Assembly: GCA_023426125.1 (NCBI GenBank)
Contig: JAFABI010000011.1
Coordinates: 1-64,000 of the forward strand
From: Bacillota bacterium
GTDB lineage: Bacteria > Bacillota > Clostridia > Acetivibrionales > DTU013
Direction of reading: 5' to 3'
Length of the DNA stretch: 64,000 nt
Shown here in pieces: positions 28,138-35,596 of the stretch (positions within the stretch are counted from its first letter, which is position 1; every line of letters begins with the position of its first letter). A program made the position numbers and the translations under genes. The notes beneath the pieces were generated by a model. That model was not told the DNA's origin. It searched no databases and was given only the letters and a program-made list of their open reading frames with translations.

Positions 28138-29073
28138 TTATTCCTCTCTCACCGTTTTATTCAAGTTTCCCAGCACGTCGGTAAATAGATTCAGCAGGAT
28201 AATGATGACAATAAGGACGACAGACGCGCCAAAGGCTTTGCCGGTCATATTGCCTTCACCTGCAGGAGATGCAAAATAAATGTATGAGGTCAGGGTGCTG
28301 CCTGTATTTCTCAGGGTGCTTATCCAATTCTGCGGCGCCCACCAGGGCTGTATTCCGGTCATGCGCAAGGTTGCTCCCAGGGTTAGCATGACGATGGCCG
28401 TATCGCCGATGATTCTTCCCATACCAAGGACTACACCGGTGACAATACCTTTTGTGGCAGAGGGCAGCACGATCCGGGTGATGGTATGCCATTTGCTTGC
28501 GCCCATGGCCAGGGAACCTTCCCTGTAGGATTGCGGAACGGATTTGATCGCCTCTTCGCAGGTTTTTATTATAAACGGCAAAATCATGACCGCCATTGTC
28601 AGGCCGGCAATAAAAAACGAACGTCCGAAAGCCCTGTTGATTCCTTCCACACCTTCCACCATAGAGCTTAAAAATCCGAAAAAAGGATTGCTGAAGATGG
28701 CAAGGCCAAAAATTGCGATGACAATTGTCGGCACTCCCGACAGGACGTCGATGCCAAGCCGGAAGTATTTTGCAAGGGGATTCCTTTGGGAATATTCGGC
28801 AAGGTAGATGGAAGTGGACAGCGCCCAGGGAAGGGCGACCAGGATACCGATGAAGGTGAGCACGAAGGTGCCGATGATGGGAGTGCTGATCCCTCCGCTC
28901 AGTTCTTCTTTAAACGTAGGCTTCGGCTCGGTGAAGATAAAGGAAAGGTTCAATTGGGAAAAGCCCTTGATGAATATGTATAGGATAATTCCGACACACA
29001 CCATAATTGCCAGGCTGGATGAGAACCAGGAAAGCGTTTGTCCGAGGGCATCCCGGATAGCTTTTTTATTCAA
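28138..29073 (-). CDS. pstA: phosphate ABC transporter permease PstA (second copy)
   Basis: Channel subunit, 311 aa, six TM helices, EAA-type REGSLAMGASKWHTITRIVLP and GMGRIIGDTAIVML. It has GD in place of the GE of most Pst permeases in the RxIGE motif. Overlaps pstC by 8 bases. Belongs to the set headed by the CuAO-domain PstS (30191-31396). Confidence 0.9.
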   Translation of the reverse strand: MNKKAIRDALGQTLSWFSSSLAIMVCVGIILYIFIKGFSQLNLSFIFTEPKPTFKEELSGGISTPIIGTFVLTFIGILVALPWALSTSIYLAEYSQRNPLAKYFRLGIDVLSGVPTIVIAIFGLAIFSNPFFGFLSSMVEGVEGINRAFGRSFFIAGLTMAVMILPFIIKTCEEAIKSVPQSYREGSLAMGASKWHTITRIVLPSATKGIVTGVVLGMGRIIGDTAIVMLTLGATLRMTGIQPWWAPQNWISTLRNTGSTLTSYIYFASPAGEGNMTGKAFGASVVLIVIIILLNLFTDVLGNLNKTVREE

Positions 29074-30094
29074 GTCCCTGCCTCCTTTTTACCGTGTATT
29101 CTACAATCTTGGTCAATATGCCCAGGACGGTGGTAGTGGCAAGCAGCACAACGCCGCAGGCAAACAAGGCTGCTTCAATGGAAGGTACCGACATGGCTTC
29201 GGCCTTTTTAACGATTGCAGCGGCAAGGGGTAAAACGGGCGTGAGGAAGAAGGGCAGGCCATGGGCCGGGTTTGGTACAAAGCCGATGCCTCCGGTCACC
29301 ATATTGAGTGCGATTGCCTCACCGATCGCCCTTCCCATGCCAAGGACCACGCCTGCAAGGATACCGGATTTTGCGGCGGGAAGCATCACTTTTGTGATTG
29401 TCCGCCAATGGGAAAGCCCCAGGGCCAGGGACGCTTCCTTGTATTTCCTGGGTACGGCGTTGATGGCGTCCACCGAAAGCGCGACGATGATGGGAAGGAT
29501 CATCAGGCTTAAGACCAGGATTCCCGCCAGCAGGCTTTTACCATCCATCTGAAAATATTTGATGAATTGGATTTGCAGTTCTGTGGTGATAAAGGCTTTT
29601 TTTATGAGGGGGACGACGATCAGCAGCCCTAATAAGCCGAAGACAACCGATGGGATGGAGGCTAGAAGCCGTACTACCGATTGCAGCAAATTCCTGATCC
29701 ACACTGGAGCCAGCTCCGCGATGACAATCGCTGTGCCCATACCCATGGGGACGGCGATCAAAAGGGCGCCCAGGGTGGTAAGAAGGGAGCCGAGCAAAAG
29801 ACCCAATGCGCCGAAGATCCAGACGGGCGTATCGCCGGGGGCATAGAAAGCGTCGTTGATCTGCCGGTCAAAGCCGGTTTGCGTGACGAAGCCAAGACCG
29901 TTGATTTTGAATATTTCCCAGGATTTTTGCAAAATAAAATAGAAGATAAATACGATGATTATTGCGCTTAATACCGTAAAAAACAGTATAATCTTCTCTG
30001 AGACGGCATCGGCAACTCTGGAGATTTTTACCCGGGTGCTTTCGCTTAGCAGAGCATCCGGTTGTTGTTTTTTTATCGTTTCGATTTCCTCCAT
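29066..30094 (-). CDS. pstC: phosphate ABC transporter permease PstC (second copy)
   Basis: Channel subunit, 342 aa from the ATG giving MEEIETIKKQQ, which has AGGTGG 8 bases upstream. The GTG at 30106 lies inside that ribosome binding site and is unlikely. Six TM helices, KEASLALGLSHWRTITKVMLP as EAA motif, GMGRAIGEAIALNMVTGG. A long N-terminal cytoplasmic part of about 40 residues precedes TM1. Lies 97 bases after the CuAO-PstS gene. Confidence 0.92.
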   Translation of the reverse strand: MEEIETIKKQQPDALLSESTRVKISRVADAVSEKIILFFTVLSAIIIVFIFYFILQKSWEIFKINGLGFVTQTGFDRQINDAFYAPGDTPVWIFGALGLLLGSLLTTLGALLIAVPMGMGTAIVIAELAPVWIRNLLQSVVRLLASIPSVVFGLLGLLIVVPLIKKAFITTELQIQFIKYFQMDGKSLLAGILVLSLMILPIIVALSVDAINAVPRKYKEASLALGLSHWRTITKVMLPAAKSGILAGVVLGMGRAIGEAIALNMVTGGIGFVPNPAHGLPFFLTPVLPLAAAIVKKAEAMSVPSIEAALFACGVVLLATTTVLGILTKIVEYTVKRRQGLE

Positions 30095-30190
30095 TTTTAA
30101 CACCACCTATATATATTATTATACCGCCAGCCGGAGCCATGTCTGGCTGGAACCGGTCTGGCGGTATGCGGGTTTGATGCTCCGGATTAT

Positions 30191-31396
30191 TTATTTGGGC
30201 AGATATTTGTCAAACAAAGGCAGATAATGCTCATCCGTTAAAATCTTCTGTCCTTCGGGACTGCGGAGGTAGTTTATGAACTTTGCCGCAAGGCCTGTCG
30301 GCATTCCCTTGGTTATCATGTTCAGATGGCGTGTATAGGGCCATACTCCATAGAAGGCATTGTTATATGTGCAGAGGATATTGTCTATACTGACGGCATT
30401 GATGGTGTCGTCGACATAACCCATGGATATGAACCCGATTGCGTTTTCATTGTCCTTTACCGCTTGCAGCAGAAGACCGGTGGAGTTATGAGGAGTTGCA
30501 GTCTCAGTGACTTTTCCCTCCTTGCTGATTGTCTGGATGGCTGTTTTGTTCAAGCAGTCAAGAGTTCCCGAGGTGGATTCGCGTGTCTGGACGAAGATAG
30601 CGCCGTCAGCTCCGCCGACGTCCTTCCAGTTTGTGGTCGCGCCTGTGAAAATATCGTAAACCTGCTGTTTTGTAAGATTCTTTAGCTTATTGTTCTTATG
30701 GACGATAATGGCAACCGCGTCGTTTCCGATCTGGGTCTGCACAAGGTCCGGATAGGTGGTTTTCTGAGAGGAGGAGAGATCCTGTGAAGCATTTCCGATA
30801 TTGAAGGTACCGTCGGCCGCACCTGTGATTCCGGCGCCGGACCCGCCTTCAGCCACGGTAACCGAAAGGCCGCTGTTCTTTTTCATCAGGGCGTCTGCCG
30901 CTGCGGTAGCCGGCGGATAAATAGTGGATGAACCGCCCAGCTTGAGCGAACCGGACATGTTCGAGAAATATGTAATGGTTACGGTCTTTGTGGAGTTTGA
31001 ATAGCTTATTTCTGCGCCAAGGTTCCGGGAGATGAAACTTATCGGGACGAAGGTCCTTCCGCCGAAGCCTCTTAAGGGGACGTCCATCGTTGCGGATTTT
31101 CCGTCAACCGTTGCTGTTTTGGAATCGACCTTGAATGCCATTGTGTGGTCTGCAGTAGTTACGGTCACTTGTTTTGTGGCATTGTTGTAGCCTACTTCGC
31201 CGCCGAGGGCTTCTGCAATGACACGGATGGGCACCAGCGTGTAATCGCTTTCGAAACGGGGCTCCTGATCGGATGCAAGTTCCTTGCCATCCAGCATGAT
31301 TTTAACGCCTGTGGTTGCGGCGGCGGCCGTAAGTCCCATACTAAGGACGATGGAAAATACCAGAAGGAGCGCCAGGGTAATCTTGATTTTTTGCAT
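30191..31396 (-). CDS. PstS-like phosphate-binding protein with N-terminal copper-amine-oxidase-N domain
   Basis: 401 aa. Sec signal peptide (about 1-26, ending TAAAATTG) with no lipobox. Residues about 30-140 form a Cu_amine_oxidN1-type module (IMLDGKELASDQEPRFES, TLVPIRVIAEALGGEVGYN, TFVPISFISRNLGAEISY), followed by a complete PBP-like phosphate-binding domain (GGSSTIYPPATAAADALMK, EGGSGAGITGA, NIGNASQDLSSS). The module is common as a cell-wall-associated domain in Clostridia and is not an oxidase by itself. It probably replaces lipid anchoring. Heads the second pst set. A Pho-box-like repeat lies about 200 bases upstream. Confidence 0.9.
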   Translation of the reverse strand: MQKIKITLALLLVFSIVLSMGLTAAAATTGVKIMLDGKELASDQEPRFESDYTLVPIRVIAEALGGEVGYNNATKQVTVTTADHTMAFKVDSKTATVDGKSATMDVPLRGFGGRTFVPISFISRNLGAEISYSNSTKTVTITYFSNMSGSLKLGGSSTIYPPATAAADALMKKNSGLSVTVAEGGSGAGITGAADGTFNIGNASQDLSSSQKTTYPDLVQTQIGNDAVAIIVHKNNKLKNLTKQQVYDIFTGATTNWKDVGGADGAIFVQTRESTSGTLDCLNKTAIQTISKEGKVTETATPHNSTGLLLQAVKDNENAIGFISMGYVDDTINAVSIDNILCTYNNAFYGVWPYTRHLNMITKGMPTGLAAKFINYLRSPEGQKILTDEHYLPLFDKYLPK

Positions 31397-31713
31397 TTCA
31401 ACAACCTCCTATTTTTTTGGTGGATTTTAAACTATACCGCTGACGAAAAAAATCTTTATCCAGCCTGCATAAATAACGCATCAAACCTTCGCAATTGTTT
31501 ATGCGGGGTATTTCAAAATGGTATTTTTCGTTTGAGTACGAATCCGATTTTATTTTAGAAAAGTTATCAAAATATTAAGGATGGATAAATAGTATGTTAA
31601 ATAATGTTAAGTTTAGATAAAGTTTTAAAATTTTATAATTACCGATCCGAATTGTTACAGAACTGCTTCCTTGATATATGCCGCATACCGTGGAAAGCAT
31701 GCGCTCCGGACCA
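31397..31713. other. AT-rich control region upstream of the second pst set
   Basis: 317 bases with no gene. It contains the TGTTAA repeats at 31595-31610 and must hold the promoter of the CuAO-PstS operon. Its right end (31640-31713) may also carry the end of the transcript of the XRE regulator, but I see no clear terminator. Confidence 0.5.
31595..31610 (-). promoter_or_regulatory. PhoP/PhoB box-like direct repeat upstream of the second pst set
   Basis: TGTTAA (31595-31600) and TGTTAA (31605-31610) have a 10-base period, with a weaker AGATAA at 31615. On the - strand these read TTAACA. The site lies about 200 bases upstream of the CuAO-PstS start, farther than the other two Pho-box candidates. 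Confidence 0.6.
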
Positions 31714-32079
31714 CTATTCCAGAATATCCAGGATTTTTTTGATTTTGTCCAGATCCTTATGTTTCAGGATACTTTTTGAAATCGCCTTCACCTCGTAATT
31801 GGCTACAAGCTCATAGACAAAGGAAGCCAGCTCGCTGTCTTCCTGCATGACCTCCATCAGCCCGTCCATGCCATAGCGGATCGTAGACCTGCCCAGCAGA
31901 AAATCCACACTCACGCCGAAATAATCTGCAATCCTTGACAGCGTTGCAAAATCCGGCTCTTTCCTGCCGGTTTCATAACCGGAGATGGAAGTCCGTTTCA
32001 TGTTCAGGACCTTTGCCAGCTCATCCTGTGTTACATTTTTTTCTTTTCTCAAGTTTTTCAAGGTTTCCCCGAAATTCAT
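31714..32079 (-). CDS. XRE/Cro-type HTH regulator
   Basis: 121 aa cytoplasmic DNA-binding protein. The HTH_3 domain spans about 5-60 (LRKEKNVTQDELAKVLNMKR, then TSISGYETGRKEPDF), followed by a C-terminal helical part that may dimerise. Begins MNFGETLKNLRKEK with a GGGGAGCGG-like ribosome binding site. Divergent from the radical-SAM-like gene, whose promoter overlaps the shared region. It may regulate that gene or itself (inference). No partner toxin is seen. Confidence 0.85.
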   Translation of the reverse strand: MNFGETLKNLRKEKNVTQDELAKVLNMKRTSISGYETGRKEPDFATLSRIADYFGVSVDFLLGRSTIRYGMDGLMEVMQEDSELASFVYELVANYEVKAISKSILKHKDLDKIKKILDILE

Positions 32080-32174
32080 GAATATCCGCTCCCCGTTGAT
32101 TTTTTTATTATATCAGATAATATATCCCGTTAAATACATATGATTCTATAAGAGTCAAAAATGCAAAATTTATA

Positions 32175-32203
32175 TTGACAAGTATTCAAAAAGAATCTAT
32201 AAT
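32175..32203 (+). promoter_or_regulatory. perfect-consensus sigma-A promoter
   Basis: TTGACA (32175-32180), 17-base spacer, TATAAT (32198-32203). It starts transcription about 20 bases before the ribosome binding site of the radical-SAM-like gene. Both hexamers match consensus exactly, so the gene should be strongly transcribed unless repressed, perhaps by the divergent XRE protein. Confidence 0.8.
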
Positions 32204-32231
32204 TAGAAAAGGAAAAGGATGGAAATATCGA

Positions 32232-33284
32232 ATGAAAGTTGTTTTTAATGCTGCAAAAAGAAATTATATGCGGAATGGAAAGCCCGATTCGGGCGGAAAT
32301 ATAACCGAGTGCGAGACGTTTTTCGAGCCTTATCCCAGGTCTCTTGAGATTGGCATTATGGGCCGCTGTGATACAGGAATGTCCGGTATTTGCATCAACT
32401 CGGGCATACAATGCTGTCAGGACGGATTGCATAAAAACGAGCCCAATATGAGCTTCCGCAATTACAAGCGGATTATCGACGAATCGGCAGGGAAGACTTT
32501 TCTGGTCTCTTTAGGCGGAAGGGGCGATCCGGACAGGCATAAGAATTTTGGTGATATGCTGCTGTATACCCGGAGAAAAGGAATTGTCACAAACTATGCC
32601 ACAAGCGGCTTTTATTTGAACAGTGAGACCGTACAACTGTCAAAAGCATATTGCGGAACTGTGGCCGTCAGCTTCCACAATCAATACTATACCTACAGGG
32701 CTGTCAGAATGCTGCTGGCGGCCAGGGTTAAGACAAATATCCATTTCGTCCTCAGCCGGAACAGCATTAATGAGGCTGTTCGAAGGCTTGAGAATAACGG
32801 TTTTCCCGAAGGCGTCAATGCCGTTGTCTTTCTTTTGCACAAGCCTGTAGGCCTTGGAAGCAGGCAGAATGTCCTGGAGGCGGAAGATGAAAGGATCGAA
32901 AAATTTTTTAAAATCATCGGCTGGAAGTCTTTTGCGCATAAAATCGGCTTTGATATGTGCAGCGTACCGGGCATTATAAATTTTATGGATCCTATGGGCA
33001 GAACTGTTGTCGATCCGTGCATGGGAGCCAGATGGAGCGCCTATATATCTCCGCAAATGGAGATGATGCCCTGCGGCTTTTGTGTGGACAGTGCAAGCTG
33101 GTCCTGCGGGATAGCGGAGGATACGATAGAAAATGCATGGAGAAGCGAACCTTTTATCCGGTTCCGCAGCATCCTGGCCAAAAGGTGCCCGGAATGCAGC
33201 CGGAGGAGGGATTGTCTTGGAGGTTGTCCGGTAAAACCGGAAATTGTATTGTGCGACAGGAAGGAACGGGAGCATGTGCAATAA
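32232..33284 (+). CDS. radical-SAM/SPASM-like protein with atypical cysteine motif
   Basis: 350 aa. The N-terminal third carries SLEIGIMGRCDTG, then MSGICINSGIQCCQDG, giving cysteines as C-x7-C-x6-C-C where radical SAM enzymes have CxxxCxxC. The middle (SLGGRGDPDRHKNF, NYATSGFYLN, VAVSFHNQYYTYRAVRMLLA) follows the order of a radical SAM barrel. The C-terminus has Cys-rich SPASM-like segments (CMGARWSAYISPQMEMMPCG, then CPECSRRRDCLGGCPV), suggesting auxiliary Fe-S clusters. Start ATG is MKVVFNAAKRNY. An in-frame TTG at 32175 is actually the -35 box. Substrate unknown. No small peptide substrate is obvious next to it except the 94-aa protein downstream. Confidence 0.75.
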   Translation: MKVVFNAAKRNYMRNGKPDSGGNITECETFFEPYPRSLEIGIMGRCDTGMSGICINSGIQCCQDGLHKNEPNMSFRNYKRIIDESAGKTFLVSLGGRGDPDRHKNFGDMLLYTRRKGIVTNYATSGFYLNSETVQLSKAYCGTVAVSFHNQYYTYRAVRMLLAARVKTNIHFVLSRNSINEAVRRLENNGFPEGVNAVVFLLHKPVGLGSRQNVLEAEDERIEKFFKIIGWKSFAHKIGFDMCSVPGIINFMDPMGRTVVDPCMGARWSAYISPQMEMMPCGFCVDSASWSCGIAEDTIENAWRSEPFIRFRSILAKRCPECSRRRDCLGGCPVKPEIVLCDRKEREHVQ

Positions 33285-33388
33285 GGTGAAGCGGCAGCAT
33301 TCTGAGGGCTTTCGGAAGGAGCAGGCAAAGACGGATAGATGGTAAAGCAGGGTGAATAACACTGTTTATGAGGCTGGAGGGACGGATC

Positions 33389-33673
33389 ATGGGGATAGGA
33401 TTTTATCGTTACATGATGAACTGCATGCTGGAAAGGGTGGATGACATTACCAACAATGTGGCGGCAAACAATGGAGCCTTTCGAAAGATGACAGAAAACA
33501 TAATCCTGCTGTCAAATACCATGAATGACTGTTTACCGCCGGAGTACAAAAAGCTTTTTGAGGAATTGGAGGATATCAGGGAAAAGCGTGAACTGATCAT
33601 GTATAAAAAGCTGTACTGGCAGGCAGTAAAAGACGGCGTCAGGATTTCAGCCATGTTTCATGGGTGGAAATAA
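33389..33673 (+). CDS. small conserved-looking protein of unknown function
   Basis: 94 aa, starting MGIGFYRYMMNCMLERVDD after a GGAGGGAC ribosome binding site. Predicted mostly helical. The centre is NNVAANNGAFRKMTENIILL and the C-terminus is basic. No signal peptide or TM segment. It lies 104 bases after the radical-SAM-like gene on the same strand and is followed by a terminator, so the two may form one transcript. Not recognised. It could be a partner or chaperone, but nothing in the sequence proves it. Confidence 0.6.
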   Translation: MGIGFYRYMMNCMLERVDDITNNVAANNGAFRKMTENIILLSNTMNDCLPPEYKKLFEELEDIREKRELIMYKKLYWQAVKDGVRISAMFHGWK

Positions 33674-33682
33674 TCCGGCGGA

Positions 33683-33714
33683 GGACATTCAGGCGGAAAT
33701 GTCCAGGGTTTTTT
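33683..33714 (+). terminator. rho-independent terminator
   Basis: GGACATT (33683-33689) pairs with AATGTCC (33698-33704), with a T-run at 33709-33714. Ends the radical-SAM-like/94-aa unit right at the 3' end of the convergent PAP2 gene. Confidence 0.7.
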
Positions 33715-34225
33715 ACAGGATATATTTGGAGGCTTCATAAACAGCGATGGCTATGAGGAATCCAACGGACACGTCGGTAGGATAATGGCAGCCCAGGTAT
33801 ATCCGGGATAATCCGACGACAGCTGCGATTGGAACCAAAAACGTCACCAGACCGGGAAGGAAGCATGAAACTGCAAGTGCGATGGAAAGCGCCGAGCAGG
33901 AATGGCCTGACGGGAATGAATACTTGCATTTGGGAGGATTCAGTGAGATCACCCAATCATGTGTCCGGTATGGCCGTGGCCTGTTGACCAGCCTTTTAAG
34001 GGATTGTATAGCAATCTGAGTTAACGTAAGGTTCAGTATTAGTGTGATGCCAATTTTTCTGTTGGTAAGCAAAAAGGCAAAGGTTAAAAATACTGCGAAG
34101 GCGAAAGAGCCGAGCAAGGTCACGCTTTTCATGAACATGCTCAGCAGGCGGCAGTTTAAGCGTCTGTTCAGGAAATAGAAAAAACCGATATCTCTTTTTT
34201 CGATAAATGCTATAATTGTCGACAT
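33713..34225 (-). CDS. PAP2-family membrane phosphatase
   Basis: 170 aa integral membrane enzyme with 5-6 TM helices and the three PAP2 motifs: KRLVNRPRP, PSGHS, and SRIYLGCHYPTD. Such proteins dephosphorylate undecaprenyl pyrophosphate or phosphatidylglycerol phosphate at the membrane surface. Start MSTIIAFIEKRD has GGAGATG upstream. An in-frame ATG at 34249 would add 8 polar residues. Its mRNA would begin with a GC-rich leader (34250-34380) that can fold. Confidence 0.88.
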   Translation of the reverse strand: MSTIIAFIEKRDIGFFYFLNRRLNCRLLSMFMKSVTLLGSFAFAVFLTFAFLLTNRKIGITLILNLTLTQIAIQSLKRLVNRPRPYRTHDWVISLNPPKCKYSFPSGHSCSALSIALAVSCFLPGLVTFLVPIAAVVGLSRIYLGCHYPTDVSVGFLIAIAVYEASKYIL

Positions 34226-34249
34226 GCTATCATCTCCATCTTGTTTCAT

Positions 34250-34385
34250 GTTCCACTGCGATTACCTTCACCTATCAAACGGAAACATTTCCTCCCGATA
34301 TTTTGGCCCGTGATTAGGAGGGTGTATCCTCGCACCTCATTTCCCGTGACTTAGGCCGATGTCCCCATCTATTATATCATTCTTT
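34250..34385 (-). promoter_or_regulatory. possible structured 5' leader of the PAP2 gene
   Basis: On the - strand a TATAAT-like box (about 34369-34374) is followed by about 130 bases with possible pairings: GGCCT with GGGCC, GAGGTG with CACCCTC, and GGAAA with TTTCC just before the gene. I could not match it to a known riboswitch consensus (c-di-GMP, yybP-ykoY, ydaO, ykkC, T-box were considered). Treat it as a candidate only. Confidence 0.3.
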
Positions 34386-34439
34386 CTTTTAAATTTGTCT
34401 AAACGGAATGTTAGTTTATTGTAAAATTGCTTAAAAAAA

Positions 34440-34618
34440 GCGACTATTCAGGTACCCCGGTTATCATTGCGAGGAGCAAAGCGACGTGGGCTGGTCGCAG
34501 GCTTTGCCTGCTGCTCGCCCATGCAACCTGGCAACCTCTGCTTCTGACTGAGATAGCATTTATTCCATTGCCGCGCTCCACTTCGTTTCGCCCGCAATGA
34601 CAGTATTTGAATAGTCAC
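34440..34618. repeat. ATTGCGAG-type palindromic repeat, composite copy
   Basis: Outer arms GCGACTATTCA and, inverted, GTGACTATTCA. Inside them are CATTGCGAGGAGC and CGCAATGAC. It shares the CATTGCGAG/CGCAATGAC ends with the element at 24791-24905. Its interior holds a copy of another repeat (34488-34529, core CTGGTCGCAGGC). No gene is visible between 34250 and 34750. Confidence 0.7.
34488..34529 (+). repeat. CTGGTCGCA repeat, copy 1
   Basis: About 42 bases reading GGGCTGGTCGCA...TGCTGCTCGCCCATGCAACC with an internal palindrome (GCAGGC-TTT-GCCTGC). Same family as 35335-35373 (inverted) and 35597-35639. Confidence 0.7.
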
Positions 34619-34749
34619 TGAAAAAATTGCTTAAGCAAGCTGCATTTGTTAACCGAAACTTTACCTTCAATTAATTCAACCTTAGTATTGGCCCACTATA
34701 ATAAAAGCGGAAGGATAGCCGTATAAGAAGGATGCCGGGGGGGATTGCG

Positions 34750-35085
34750 ATGACAGGCATTAATTATATCAGATGCAAGGTTAAGGGACATGGAGAAGTA
34801 TTTACAGACTTTGATAAAAAGGGAATGCATTTCAGCATCATTGAGATGTCTGCAGAAGGTGTGCGGATACTTTCATCCTACGAATTTGAAGTAAATACCA
34901 ATGTCAGAATGAAAATCCATCTTCCCGCCCTTTTATTTCAGGTAAATATCCGGGTCGTAAGCAGGATTGTAAGCAAAACCAAGGTCGATAACAGCTTTGA
35001 GTATGATATGGCGTTTATAGGTCTGCCGGAAAAAGACATGCAGGAGATCGATGAACTTATGAAAAGCGCCTGTCCCCAATATTGA
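34750..35085 (+). CDS. PilZ-like domain protein
   Basis: 111 aa from the ATG giving MTGINYIRCK, with a GGGGGGG ribosome binding site. Beta-rich, with SIIEMSAEGVRILSSYEF in the place of the PilZ D/NxSxxG motif and YDMAFIGLPEKDMQEIDELM matching the usual C-terminal helix entry. The N-terminal RxxxR needed for c-di-GMP binding is absent or reduced to RCKVKG. So it may be a non-binding PilZ relative (inference). Single gene, upstream of a 74-codon frame. Confidence 0.6.
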   Translation: MTGINYIRCKVKGHGEVFTDFDKKGMHFSIIEMSAEGVRILSSYEFEVNTNVRMKIHLPALLFQVNIRVVSRIVSKTKVDNSFEYDMAFIGLPEKDMQEIDELMKSACPQY

Positions 35086-35091
35086 CGATAA

Positions 35092-35316
35092 ATGACGGTG
35101 ATGATTGTGAGTAATTGTACAATACCTTATCAGCTGCAGCGGTACCTGGCCGAATTGATCAAACGGAATGTAATCAATACCGACGGTTTAAATGACCAGA
35201 TGCTCATCAACCATTTGCGCACGCAGAAGCTGGACGAAGATTATTATAACGAGGCTCAAAAATGTCCCCCACCTCTGTACAAGGTGGCGGGTACTGAATC
35301 GGTTTTCAGGCGGTGA
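35092..35316 (+). CDS. small hypothetical protein, possibly truncated
   Basis: 74 codons, starting 6 bases after the PilZ-like gene. The first 55 residues (QLQRYLAELIKRNVINTDGL, LRTQKLDEDYY) look like a real helical protein. The last 18 (CPPPLYKVAGTESVFRR) are encoded by GC-rich repeat-like DNA that folds (CCACCT...AGGTGG). The gene may have lost its natural end to the repeat insertion. Not recognised. Confidence 0.4.
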   Translation: MTVMIVSNCTIPYQLQRYLAELIKRNVINTDGLNDQMLINHLRTQKLDEDYYNEAQKCPPPLYKVAGTESVFRR

Positions 35317-35334
35317 GCATATCTCCCGCCTGGG

Positions 35335-35373
35335 ATGCATAGGCGAGCAGCAAGCTTTAGCTTGCGACCAGCC
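35335..35373 (-). repeat. CTGGTCGCA repeat, copy 2 (inverted)
   Basis: Contains GCATAGGCGAGCAGC, AAGCTTTAGCTTG and CGACCAGCCC, the exact reverse complement order of the copy at 35597-35639. The core AAGCTTTAGCTT is near-palindromic. Confidence 0.75.
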
Positions 35374-35416
35374 CGGGATGCATGGGCGACCAGCCTCGTT
35401 GAAACTCCGCTGATGT

Positions 35417-35449
35417 AAGGAAATTTGTCTACAACCGACAAATTTCCTT
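35417..35449. other. perfect 13-bp stem-loop
   Basis: AAGGAAATTTGTC (35417-35429) pairs perfectly with GACAAATTTCCTT (35437-35449) around TACAACC. No T-run follows on either strand, so it may be a weak terminator of the small gene upstream or part of the repeat cluster. Confidence 0.6.
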
Positions 35450-35596
35450 TGAATTAGGTCGTTATAAAGCAAAGCCTTCGCCGTGTCCGGGCGTTAAGAA
35501 GCATGAGGCTTTTTTAACCATTCTTCCAAATGGATAACTTTCACAGAATCCCTTGCTCCAAGTAGGGTGTTCAAATTTGGTTTAACGCTTATACCG

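Noticed and set aside
32175..32231. TTG start of the radical-SAM-like gene
   Set aside because: The TTG is part of a perfect -35 box. The transcript would begin downstream of it.
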